Positions 1 through 6,530 of a DNA stretch of 11,800 nt are shown here, in pieces. The translations under genes were made by a program, and so were the position numbers. Location of the stretch: assembly GCA_964631125.1 (NCBI GenBank), contig CAZVYN010000102.1:1-11800 (forward strand), read 5' to 3'. The notes under the pieces are model-generated. The model saw nothing but the letters and a program-made list of their open reading frames with translations, was not told where the DNA came from and searched no databases. Each line of letters starts with the position of its first letter. The first letter of the stretch is position 1. The stretch comes from CAZVYN01 sp964631125. Lineage in GTDB: Bacteria; Eisenbacteria; RBG-16-71-46; CAIMUX01.

Positions 1-24
1 CGGCGGGGCGGCGGGGCGGCGGGG
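1..24. repeat. 8-bp tandem repeat, three copies
   Basis: Three perfect head-to-tail copies of CGGCGGGG open the window, and the array may extend to the left of it. It is low-complexity GC-rich DNA with no open frame that looks coded. It probably arose by replication slippage. Confidence 0.8.
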
Positions 25-41
25 CGCGACTCCAACACGTT

Positions 42-55
42 GCGACACGTGTCGC
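42..55. repeat. Perfect 14-bp palindrome
   Basis: GCGACACGTGTCGC is its own reverse complement. It is overlapped on the left by CAACACGTTGCG (33-44), whose reverse complement occurs again inside the HNH gene at 1028-1039. It could be a protein-binding site or a scar of a dispersed repeat. No flanking gene start within 400 bp assigns a regulatory role. Confidence 0.55.
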
Positions 56-188
56 GTCGGCCCGCGACCGTCGGGACGGTTCGATCGGGGGCGAGCGACG
101 GGACATCCAGGTCCGCGGCGGCCGGAAGCACGTTTTGAAACGTGTTGCGCGATTTCGTGAGTGTCCGGACGGAGCGCTGTGGCGCCGA

Positions 189-209
189 CCGGGCCTCCTG
201 CCCGGAGGC
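189..209. other. Two mutually exclusive hairpins
   Basis: CCGGGC (189-194) pairs perfectly with GCCCGG (200-205). The overlapping GCCTCC (193-198) pairs with GGAGGC (204-209). Both cannot form together. Such alternatives can occur in attenuators, but in DNA this GC-rich they also arise by chance. No leader peptide or U-tract is visible. Confidence 0.25.
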
Positions 210-227
210 GGAGCGCTGAGGCTGAGC

Positions 228-279
228 GCGGTGTCGCAGCGCGGTGTCGCAGCGCGGTGTCGCAGCGCGGTGTCGCAGC
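228..279. repeat. 13-bp tandem repeat, four perfect copies
   Basis: The unit GCGGTGTCGCAGC is repeated exactly four times (228-240, 241-253, 254-266, 267-279). It lies about 245 bp upstream of the HNH gene, just before an AT-rich patch. Because 13 is not a multiple of three and no frame across it looks coding, this is most likely non-coding slippage DNA. Confidence 0.85.
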
Positions 280-299
280 GTCGAGCGAAATCATGCCGC

Positions 300-360
300 C
301 TCGCACCACATTGTTTTCTTCGAACGTGAATATACTTCTTGACGAGTTTTCATATTTCAC
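300..360 (+). promoter_or_regulatory. AT-rich patch, possible promoter
   Basis: This stretch is markedly AT-rich against its surroundings. It contains TATACT at 331-336, which resembles a -10 box, with TTGTTT at 311-316. The 14-bp spacing is short, so the -35 assignment is weak. A second TTGACG occurs at 339-344 without a good partner. It could drive the HNH gene at 523 with a leader of about 180 nt. The rest of 1-522 holds repeats and no convincing gene. Confidence 0.3.
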
Positions 361-522
361 AGTTCTGGCGACCCCGACGAGACAATACAACCAATCCCGA
401 GCGCCGAGCGAGGGCCGTCGTGAGTCGATCGGATCAGCGCAACGACGAACTCGGTCCACGCGCTGCCGTGTTCGCTCAGAGGTTCGCCTGGAAGCCGAAA
501 AACCTCGTGATAGAACAGATTC

Positions 523-1701
523 ATGAACAATCTCATCGCTACCAATCGCGTCTCGGATCTCGAACTGCTCGCTGCTCTGCCCGACGACCTTCTCCTCGGC
601 CGCGTCCGAGAACTGGTCGCGCTCGAGCGCTCATTTACCGCGGAACTCGTCGCCCATCTCGCCGAAGTCGAGCTGCGACGGCTCTACCTTGGCCTCGCCT
701 GTTCCTCGATGTTCGCCTACTGCACCCAACGGCTCGGTTTTTCCGAGGATGCCGCCTACGCGCGGATCGAAGTTGCGCGTGCGGTGCGGCGACTTCCTGA
801 TCTCCTCGGTCGCCTCGCGGATGGGTCGCTCTCGCTCACGGCGATCCGGCGGCTCGCTCCGGTACTCACTCCCGCCAATTTCCGGCGATTGCTGTTCGAC
901 GCCCGCCACAAGTCCACGCGAGAGGTAGAGGTGTTGGTCGCGCGGGAGCAGCCGAAGCCGGACGCGCCGCCCACGATCCGTCGACTTCCGCGTCGGAGGG
1001 AACGATCACGGGGGGCGCGACACGTTTCGCAACGTGTTGCGGAGTGTCTTCCGGAATGTGTTCCGGCCTGCGTTCCAGTCTGCGTTCCAGTCTGCGTTCC
1101 AGTCGAGGGGCGCGCCGGCTCGAGATCGCTGATCGATGACGAGGCTGGTTTCCCGGAACGGTCTCTCCCTTCCAGCGAGTCAACCAATGCCGATCGCGCA
1201 ACAATCCAGCCGACAGCGCCTGAGCGTTACCGAGTTCAATTCACGGCCGGCGCGGAGATGCGGGAGCGGATCCAGCGCGTGCAGGATCTTCTGCGTCATC
1301 GCATCCCGGACGGAGATCTCGCTGCGGTGATCGACACAGCGCTGATCGAACTCCTGACGAAGCTCGAGCAGCGGAAGTGGGGCGGAGAGTTGTCCGGTCC
1401 GCTCGCGAAGCCGACGGTCCCGCGGAGAAGTCGAGATCCTCTTCCGACCAAGGCTCCAACGGTGGGTTCGAGAACAGTCGCTACGGTCGTCCGTCGAGAG
1501 GTCTGGCGACGCGACGCCGGCCGCTGTCGCTTCGTTTCCACAGACGGCGCGCGATGCTCCGCCACGGCGTACCTCGAGTTCCATCACCTCGCGCCGTTCG
1601 CCCGGGGTGGCGGCGCCGCCGCCACGAACATTCAACTCCGCTGCCGAGCGCACAACGCCCACGAAGCGGAGTGTGAGGGTCTGGGGCGACGACTGTTGTG
1701 A
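523..1701 (+). CDS. DUF222/13E12-type HNH endonuclease
   Basis: This 392-residue protein has two conserved parts. Residues about 1-150 form a helical region typical of DUF222/13E12-repeat HNH proteins (LERSFTAELVAHLAEVELRR, then AYCTQRLGFSEDAAYARI). Residues about 240-392 carry YRVQFTAGAEMRERI and a C-terminal HNH nuclease fold: VRREVWRRDAGRC, then EFHH with H354/H355, N369, C374 and H377. These are candidate metal-binding and catalytic residues, so DNA cleavage is expected from the family; the cellular role is unknown. Between the two parts, residues 167-194 are a four-residue periodic run ending in CVPV repeats, encoded by a 12-bp DNA array. The ATG at 523 precedes the conserved region, but no good ribosome-binding site is seen. 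Its stop overlaps a GTG (1698) in the sequence GTGA. Related copies are often numerous in such genomes, suggesting a dispersed family. Confidence 0.85.
   Translation: MNNLIATNRVSDLELLAALPDDLLLGRVRELVALERSFTAELVAHLAEVELRRLYLGLACSSMFAYCTQRLGFSEDAAYARIEVARAVRRLPDLLGRLADGSLSLTAIRRLAPVLTPANFRRLLFDARHKSTREVEVLVAREQPKPDAPPTIRRLPRRRERSRGARHVSQRVAECLPECVPACVPVCVPVCVPVEGRAGSRSLIDDEAGFPERSLPSSESTNADRATIQPTAPERYRVQFTAGAEMRERIQRVQDLLRHRIPDGDLAAVIDTALIELLTKLEQRKWGGELSGPLAKPTVPRRSRDPLPTKAPTVGSRTVATVVRREVWRRDAGRCRFVSTDGARCSATAYLEFHHLAPFARGGGAAATNIQLRCRAHNAHEAECEGLGRRLL
1021..1104 (+). repeat. Degenerating 12-bp array inside HNH gene
   Basis: There are seven contiguous 12-mers, in frame with the gene. The last three (1069-1080, 1081-1092, 1093-1104) are identical TGCGTTCCAGTC. 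The earlier four diverge progressively: TGTGTTCCGGCC, TGTCTTCCGGAA, CGTGTTGCGGAG, CACGTTTCGCAA. They encode HVSQ, RVAE, CLPE, CVPA, then CVPV three times. Copies become more uniform in the 3' direction, as expected when an array grows at one end. Confidence 0.85.
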
Positions 1702-1727
1702 CGGAGCCAGCCACCGACAAAGACGGC

Positions 1728-1775
1728 GGCCAGGACTCCGGCCAGGACTCCGGCCAGGACGGGGGCCAGGACGGC
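1728..1775. repeat. 12-bp tandem repeat, four copies
   Basis: Units at 1728-1739 and 1740-1751 are identical (GGCCAGGACTCC). Units at 1752-1763 and 1764-1775 differ only in the last bases (GGCCAGGACGGG, GGCCAGGACGGC). The array begins 27 bp after the HNH stop. The overlapping GTG frame 1698-1886 would read it as DSGQDSGQDGGQDGG, but that 62-residue frame is otherwise arginine-rich and has no recognisable domain, so it is not called as a gene. The 12-bp period matches the array inside the HNH gene although the sequence differs. Confidence 0.8.
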
Positions 1776-1903
1776 GGACGTCGGCACGCGCGTTTCGGGC
1801 CCTGGCGTCGTGACCAGGGCGCCGCGTACCTTCCACCGGCGCCGCGCGCGGCGCGCGACGCGCGGGTTCGCCGCGCGGTTCCCTAGAGGAGGAGCGTCCG
1901 ATC

Positions 1904-2035
1904 GTGATCGACCGTCCCGATGGCGTCTCCACGACGTCTCCCACACCCGCGGCGCGGAGCACGCCGGCCGCGATCGCCGCGCCGGCCGCAGCGGCCACGC
2001 ACGTCGCCCCCCACTCGCCGAGTCTCACCCCGTGA
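1904..2035 (+). CDS. Possible 43-residue leader ORF, coupled to UbiD
   Basis: A GTG at 1904 lies 11 nt after a strong AGGAGG (1887-1892) and opens a 43-codon frame beginning MIDRPDGVSTTSPTP. It continues as an alanine/proline-rich tail and stops at TGA 2033-2035. That stop overlaps the GTG start of the UbiD-family gene (2032-2034) in a GTGA arrangement, the classic geometry for translational coupling. The peptide has no recognisable domain and is low in complexity, so it may be a chance frame. In its favour, it is the only frame served by the best ribosome-binding site in this gap, while the UbiD start has none of its own. Confidence 0.3.
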   Translation: MIDRPDGVSTTSPTPAARSTPAAIAAPAAAATHVAPHSPSLTP

Positions 2036-3846
2036 CTCCATCCCCCCGCATCCGCGATCTCCGCGACTTCCTGCGCGTGCTCGAGTCGGCCGGCGAACTG
2101 CGCCGCGTGCGCACTCCTGTCCGCGCCGACTACGAGATCACAGAGATCGTGAGTCGCGTCTGCGCGGCGCGCGGGCCCGCCGTGCTCTTCGAACAGGTCG
2201 AGGGGTACGACTTCCCCGTCGCCGCCAATCTCCTCGGATCTTCGCGCCGCATCGAACTCGCGCTCGGTCGACCGCCCGGCGAGATCGGCGAAGAACTCGT
2301 CACGGTCGCGCACCGACTCCAGCCCCCCAGCTTGCGCGGACTCTGGGAGAGCCGGAACGTCCTCGCGCGCGTCGGCCGCTCGCACCCGCGCACCGTCGGG
2401 CGGGCGGCTTGCCAAGAGATCGTCGAAGAGCCTGATCTCACGCGTCTGCCGATCCTCACCTCCTGGCCGTTGGACGGAGGTCCTTTCATCACATGGCCGA
2501 TGGTGCTCACGAAGCACCCCGTCACCGGCGGGCGCAATCTCGGCACCTATCGCATGCAAGTTTTCGACGGCCAGACGACCGGCATGCACATGCAGATCCA
2601 GAAGGGGGGCGGCTTCCACCATCACGAGGCCGAACAGCGCGGCGAATCGTTGCCAGTCTGCGTCGTGCTCGGCGGCGATCCGGTTCTCATGCTGGCTTCG
2701 ATCGCGCCGTTGCCCGAGGATATCGACGAACTGGCCTTCGCCGCATACCTGCGCGGTCAGTCGCTCCCGGTCGCGCGCGCCGTGAGCCAACCGCACCTCG
2801 TGCCTGCCTCCGCGGAGTTCGTGCTGGAGGGATTCGTGGCGGCGCAGGAACGAAGGCGAGAGGGCCCGTTCGGCGATCACTTCGGCCACTACTCGCATGC
2901 GGCCGATTTTCCCGTCTTCCATCTCATGAAGATCACGCGGCGACGCGACGCGATCCTGCCGGTCTCGGTCGTGGGACAGCCGCCACAGGAAGACCGATGG
3001 ATCGGCGACGCGCTGCAGGAACTCATGGCGCCGCTCGCGCGGCTGATCCATCCAGAGGTGCGCGACCTCTGGGCCTTCTTCGAGGCCGGCTTCCACAATC
3101 TGCTCTCGATCTCGGTCCGCGAGCGCTACGAGAAGGAAGCTCTGAAGGCGGCGTTCGGTCTGCTCGGGACGGGTCAGGTCTCCCTCAGCAAGGTGGTCGT
3201 CACGGTCGGGCCGGAGATCGACGCTCGCAGCGCCTCCGCGGTCTTCCGTGCGATCGGACAGTGGTTCGATCCCGAGCAGGATTTCACGATGCTCCCCGGC
3301 ACCGCGCTCGACACGCTCGACTTCACGTCGTATCGGATGAACTTGGGCAGCAAGATGATCCTGGATGCCTGCCCGCGCAGCGGCGCCGCGCCGCGAGCGC
3401 CGGTGAACGCGGATCGCCTGCCCGACCTCCGCCGCTTCGACGACGATATTGTCGAGCAGCGCCTCTATGCCGACTCGCTCCTCGTCGTGCGCCTGCGCGA
3501 TGCGCAAGCGCCTACAGCCTCACGCGCGCTGCTCGAACGACTTCTCTCCCCCGAAGCAGCCGCCTTCGGCGCCGACTCCGACTTCTCGCGCCTTCCGCTC
3601 CTCGCGCTCGTGAGCGAAGACGTGCGCCTCGACGACGATACTCATCTCCTCTGGGGCATCTTCACTCGCTTCGACGCCGCGCGAGACGTGCTCTTCTCGC
3701 ACTCGAAGCTCGTCGGCGCCGCCCCGGTGCATCGAGGAACACTCGGCATCGACGCGACCTGGAAGCCTGGCTATCCGGAGCCGGTGCGGTCGTCGGACGA
3801 GACGATTCGGGAGGTGGATGCGCGCTGGAGTGAGTACGGGCTCTAG
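2032..3846 (+). CDS. UbiD-family decarboxylase, menaquinone type
   Basis: This 604-residue protein belongs to the UbiD family, whose members decarboxylate aromatic acids using prenylated FMN. The signature REGPFGDHFGHYS lies at 276-288. R174 (GTYR), E277 and D282 correspond to the catalytic Arg and acidic pair, and N169 and E233 to likely metal ligands. It is about 100 residues longer than E. coli UbiD. A segment ending in GSKMILDA (386-446) is echoed by a second one (521-576, LLWGIFTRFDAARD then GIDAT), as I recall for the long menaquinone-pathway UbiDs. With mqnE and mqnA only 3 kb away, it probably acts on a naphthoate intermediate of the futalosine route. GTG 2032 was chosen because conserved sequence (RIRDLRDFL) begins six residues later and the in-frame DNA upstream reads as arginine-rich non-coding. 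It lacks its own clear ribosome-binding site. A phenolic-acid decarboxylase remains possible. Confidence 0.88.
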   Translation: MTPSPRIRDLRDFLRVLESAGELRRVRTPVRADYEITEIVSRVCAARGPAVLFEQVEGYDFPVAANLLGSSRRIELALGRPPGEIGEELVTVAHRLQPPSLRGLWESRNVLARVGRSHPRTVGRAACQEIVEEPDLTRLPILTSWPLDGGPFITWPMVLTKHPVTGGRNLGTYRMQVFDGQTTGMHMQIQKGGGFHHHEAEQRGESLPVCVVLGGDPVLMLASIAPLPEDIDELAFAAYLRGQSLPVARAVSQPHLVPASAEFVLEGFVAAQERRREGPFGDHFGHYSHAADFPVFHLMKITRRRDAILPVSVVGQPPQEDRWIGDALQELMAPLARLIHPEVRDLWAFFEAGFHNLLSISVRERYEKEALKAAFGLLGTGQVSLSKVVVTVGPEIDARSASAVFRAIGQWFDPEQDFTMLPGTALDTLDFTSYRMNLGSKMILDACPRSGAAPRAPVNADRLPDLRRFDDDIVEQRLYADSLLVVRLRDAQAPTASRALLERLLSPEAAAFGADSDFSRLPLLALVSEDVRLDDDTHLLWGIFTRFDAARDVLFSHSKLVGAAPVHRGTLGIDATWKPGYPEPVRSSDETIREVDARWSEYGL

Positions 3847-3932
3847 CGCTCAGCGCTCCTCGCCGCCCGGCAACCGCACCCACCGGCGGCAAGCGCCTGC
3901 TGCGCGCCTTGGCCAACGTCGGCTGTTGACGA
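3847..3932. terminator. Convergent gap, weak terminator-like hairpin
   Basis: This 86-bp gap separates the converging ends of the UbiD-family and hydrolase genes. GCCGCC (3862-3867) can pair with GGCGGC (3885-3890). There is no T-tract on either strand, so rho-independent termination is doubtful. Confidence 0.2.
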
Positions 3933-5684
3933 CTAGCGGCCGACCGAACTCTTCGGCACGAGCAGCACCACTTCCTTCGTCGCCCCGTGGTAGATCAGCG
4001 GGGTGGAGTTCGAGACGAAGTTGAACGGGTTGCGGCCGCCGTTGCGCACGATGGCGACGTCGTTGCCGTAGGCGCTGCCGTTCCAGTCCCAACCCTTCTC
4101 CGTCTGGAAGACGAGCGCGCCGTTGGGCACCTTGCCTTGGCTGGCGAGCTTCTCGTAGTCCTTCGGCGACATGACGTACGCCTCCGCCTTGCCGGCGATG
4201 TCGTCGTTGATCGTGACCTTGCGCGCGGGGATGCCGGGCAGCGGCACAGAGACCCAGTGTCCCGCCTGCAGTGTCCGGACCATCGCTTCACGCGGGTTGT
4301 TGTGACCCTCAGCCGTTCCGCCTTCGAAGGTGCGGACGCCGACGCTGTCGCAATGCTTGAAGACGCTCTCGACGCAGGAACTGCCGCCGTACCCCTGGAT
4401 GTGTCCACTGGCGAGCTTCTGCAGAGTCGGATCGTTTGCGTCGATGGCGCCGGCCAGCCCGCCCTGCTTGGCGAACTCGCGCACCTTCTGCAGCGTGAAA
4501 TTGCCGGCGACGTCGACCGGTCCGCCCAGCTTCAATTCCTTCTTCGCGGCCATGAGCGCGTCGATGCCGTCTTTGCCCATGACGTCGTTGATCACGCCCT
4601 GGTAGAAGCCGGCTTCCTGCAGCGCGATCTTGAGCTCGCGCACATGCGGGCCCTGGTCCCCCTGGTGGATCTTCGCCTCGTGGCCCGCGGCCCGCGCGGT
4701 CGCGGTGTGGCGGGCCTGGTTCGAGGGTGGGGTCGAGGGTGGGGTCGCCGCGGACGTCTTCTGCGACGCCGTCTCGGACGCGGAGTGCGACACAGGATGC
4801 GACGCGAGTCCGGCCGCCACCGCGACGGTGCGCCGATGCTGGTCGTCGCGTACGCCGGACATCGTGTTGCCGAGGCCGGGCGCGTCGAGCACGCCAGAGT
4901 CGTTCTTGTAGCCGTTCGAGCGCCAGTTGACAACCGCGTCGAGCGGCTTCTTGCCGGAGTCGATGTTCGCCTTCAACTCGGCGAGTCGACCGGGGTTGAG
5001 CAGCCCGTTGCGCCCCTCGTGCGTCAGCGGCGCCTGATTCCAGGCGTCGAGCGCGTTGGCGGCGACGAGATCGCGCGTCGGGCCGGGCGCGAAGCCGGCC
5101 TTGTCGAGTGCGCTCTTCACGCTGGGCCACTGCTTCCCCAGGCGATCCGCCTGGATGCGATCCGCCTGCTCCGGCGAGAGAGCGGCGCCGCGCGGATCTT
5201 GGTAGACCTGATACGAGCCGAATCCGCGATTCAACTTTCCGTTTCCCGGATCGCCATGACCTCGGTACGCGGCGGTCGGCTTGCCGTCGGCGCCGATGGT
5301 TCCCTCCGCGCGCCCGATCGCTTGGTAGATCGGCGTTTCGCTCAGTCTCTGCGAACGAAGCTGCGCGCCGAAGTCGGACGCCGACGCGCCGCCCGTGGTC
5401 TTCGACGAGATTCGGATGGCATTGGGACCGCTCTCACCCACGACCTTCGACGCTTCGGATTTGGCAGGAGAAATGGGCAGCTTTCCGTCGAGCAGTTCCT
5501 TCATCCGATCCTTGACGTAGTCGACGGCGGCGGCGAGATCGATGGAATCGGGCGCCTTCGGGGGCGCGGCCGCCTTGGGCGGCGGGGCCTCGGGAGTCTT
5601 CGCGCCGGGCGTCGTCAGATCCGCCGGCGGCGGCGTCCACTCGATCGGCTTCGGTTGGTTCTTCGGCCCTTCGATCCCGCTCAT
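3933..5684 (-). CDS. Modular putative peptidoglycan hydrolase
   Basis: This 583-residue protein has several parts. Residues 1-48 are Pro/Ala-rich. Residues about 115-295 are a lysozyme-like region with RAEGTIG (E127 a candidate acid), YRGHGDPGNGKLNRGFGSYQ and DAWNQAP. Residues 301-330 are a TPPS-type linker. Residues about 335-410 resemble a peptidoglycan-binding domain (GDQGPHVRELKIALQEAGFY). The C-terminal part, about 425-583, recalls NlpC/P60 or CHAP cysteine hydrolases: GSSCVES (C437), NGALVFQ (521-527), YGNDVAIVRNGG (539-550). The position where those families have GHVAIV reads GNDVAIV, so the usual His appears absent. There is no signal peptide or membrane segment, so export would need a dedicated route or lysis. 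ATG 5684 was chosen because GGAGG sits 6 nt ahead and upstream in-frame sequence is shadow of the neighbouring gene. It is the second gene of a minus-strand pair. Domain assignments are by eye and the enzymatic activity is unproven. Confidence 0.6.
   Translation of the reverse strand: MSGIEGPKNQPKPIEWTPPPADLTTPGAKTPEAPPPKAAAPPKAPDSIDLAAAVDYVKDRMKELLDGKLPISPAKSEASKVVGESGPNAIRISSKTTGGASASDFGAQLRSQRLSETPIYQAIGRAEGTIGADGKPTAAYRGHGDPGNGKLNRGFGSYQVYQDPRGAALSPEQADRIQADRLGKQWPSVKSALDKAGFAPGPTRDLVAANALDAWNQAPLTHEGRNGLLNPGRLAELKANIDSGKKPLDAVVNWRSNGYKNDSGVLDAPGLGNTMSGVRDDQHRRTVAVAAGLASHPVSHSASETASQKTSAATPPSTPPSNQARHTATARAAGHEAKIHQGDQGPHVRELKIALQEAGFYQGVINDVMGKDGIDALMAAKKELKLGGPVDVAGNFTLQKVREFAKQGGLAGAIDANDPTLQKLASGHIQGYGGSSCVESVFKHCDSVGVRTFEGGTAEGHNNPREAMVRTLQAGHWVSVPLPGIPARKVTINDDIAGKAEAYVMSPKDYEKLASQGKVPNGALVFQTEKGWDWNGSAYGNDVAIVRNGGRNPFNFVSNSTPLIYHGATKEVVLLVPKSSVGR
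4721..4744. repeat. 12-bp direct repeat in hydrolase linker
   Basis: Two adjacent copies of TCGAGGGTGGGG encode, on the minus strand, the TPPS tetrapeptide repeat in the interdomain linker (residues about 313-321). This is the third 12-bp periodic array in the window. Confidence 0.6.
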
Positions 5685-5802
5685 GACCTGCCTCCCCGCG
5701 ATTCTCGGCCCCTCGAAAACATGCGGACTCAGCCGCGCTTCACCCACGTATCGCCCAGCGCCGCTCAGAAGTTGCTCGTGGATTGCCGCGCGCGCGACAA
5801 GT

Positions 5803-6366
5803 CTAGGTCCGCGCCTCGGCTTCCCAGAAGTCCGGATAGCGGACGACCATCCCGGCGGGGTCGACCTGGAGATCCCGCACGAACTGGCCGCCGTTGGACT
5901 CGTAGCGGACGGTCTCCGCGTCGATTCGCCGGTAGATCTGTTCCAGCGGCGCGAGATCGAACTCGGGGAAGCGCAACCACGCCGCGCGGACGGGGATGGC
6001 GTGGCCAACCTTCAGGTCGAGCCGGCGGATCGGCAGCAGGTTCGTGGAGGGGCTGAAGGCTAGGTCGATGTCGAGGCATCCACGGACTCCACGAGACTCG
6101 GCGCCGTCGAGAGTCCATCGTCCGTCGAGTCCCGCGGAGATCTCGCGGTCGATCCGGGCGCTCCCGACCCAGCCGCGCACGCTCGCTTGCCGGGTGCGCC
6201 ACGCTTCGTCGATCTCGATGGCGTAGTCGAGCGAACAGGAGACTCCCTCCATCACGAGAACGGCGGCGCCACTGAGTCGCCACCCTCCCGCCTCGCGGAA
6301 GAGCCGCGCGAACTCGTGACCCGGGTGATCGAGTCGTCGCCAGACAATCGTGAGGTCTTGCTGCAT
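5803..6366 (-). CDS. DUF1089 putative glycolipid-binding protein
   Basis: This 187-residue protein matches the putative glycolipid-binding family (DUF1089, Pfam Glycolipid_bind) over its whole length. The N-terminal part has IVWRRLDHPGHEFARL and SLDYAIEIDEAWRTR (45-59). The most diagnostic stretch is GCLDIDLAFSPSTNLLPIRRL (97-116), followed by LEQIYRRIDAETVRYES and a closing VDPAGMVVRYPDFW (168-181). Family members are soluble, about 190 residues long, with a structure reminiscent of lipoprotein-carrier folds; the ligand is not established. No signal peptide is seen. ATG 6366 is preceded by AAAGGA about 6 nt away; an in-frame ATG at 6381 would add five residues but overlaps that ribosome-binding site. 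It lies 118 bp upstream of the hydrolase gene on the same strand, so co-transcription is likely. Confidence 0.85.
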   Translation of the reverse strand: MQQDLTIVWRRLDHPGHEFARLFREAGGWRLSGAAVLVMEGVSCSLDYAIEIDEAWRTRQASVRGWVGSARIDREISAGLDGRWTLDGAESRGVRGCLDIDLAFSPSTNLLPIRRLDLKVGHAIPVRAAWLRFPEFDLAPLEQIYRRIDAETVRYESNGGQFVRDLQVDPAGMVVRYPDFWEAEART

Positions 6367-6410
6367 CGTGAGTCCTTTCATGCTCGAGCTGTGCCCGCGC
6401 CATAGCCAAG

Positions 6411-6424
6411 TAGGTCCGGACCTA
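6411..6424. promoter_or_regulatory. 14-bp palindrome between divergent genes
   Basis: TAGGTCCGGACCTA is a perfect inverted repeat. It lies in the 164-bp gap between the divergent starts at 6366 (minus) and 6531 (plus), 45 bp from the first. Position and symmetry suit a dimeric repressor operator for one or both genes. The regulator is not in the window, and promoter hexamers on either strand are unclear. Confidence 0.5.
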
Positions 6425-6530
6425 GTTGAAACTGACCGCGGTTCGCGCGCAACTGTCCAGGCTCGGAATCGGATAAGTGGACGATCGCAACCGAGCCCAT
6501 GAGAAGTCTGTTCGACCGGAGGAAACGAAG

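Noticed and set aside
1..279. Repeats at the window start as a CRISPR array
   Set aside because: The units are contiguous, with no spacers, and only 8 or 13 bp long.
1698..1886. 62-codon frame starting in the HNH stop overlap
   Set aside because: It has the GTGA geometry, but no ribosome-binding site was identified, and its content is repeat-derived DSGQ/DGGQ plus Arg/Ala-rich sequence.
1632..1946. Minus-strand frame with a hydrophobic run (VLAPVLAGVLAGVLAAVFVG) over the 12-bp array
   Set aside because: The hydrophobic run is only the antisense reading of the repeat; the rest is Arg-rich and it overlaps the HNH gene end.
1810..2031. Upstream in-frame extension of the UbiD-family gene to ATG 1810
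   Set aside because: The added 74 residues are Arg-rich and unlike the family; conserved sequence starts just after GTG 2032.
1180..3507. 775-codon minus-strand open frame opposite the UbiD-family gene
   Set aside because: It is the antisense shadow of a recognised gene in GC-rich DNA; its translation is rich in Arg, Asp and Glu with no domain.
3987..6056. 689-codon plus-strand open frame opposite the hydrolase gene
   Set aside because: The minus strand has clear domain-like motifs and a ribosome-binding site; the plus frame is a composition artefact.
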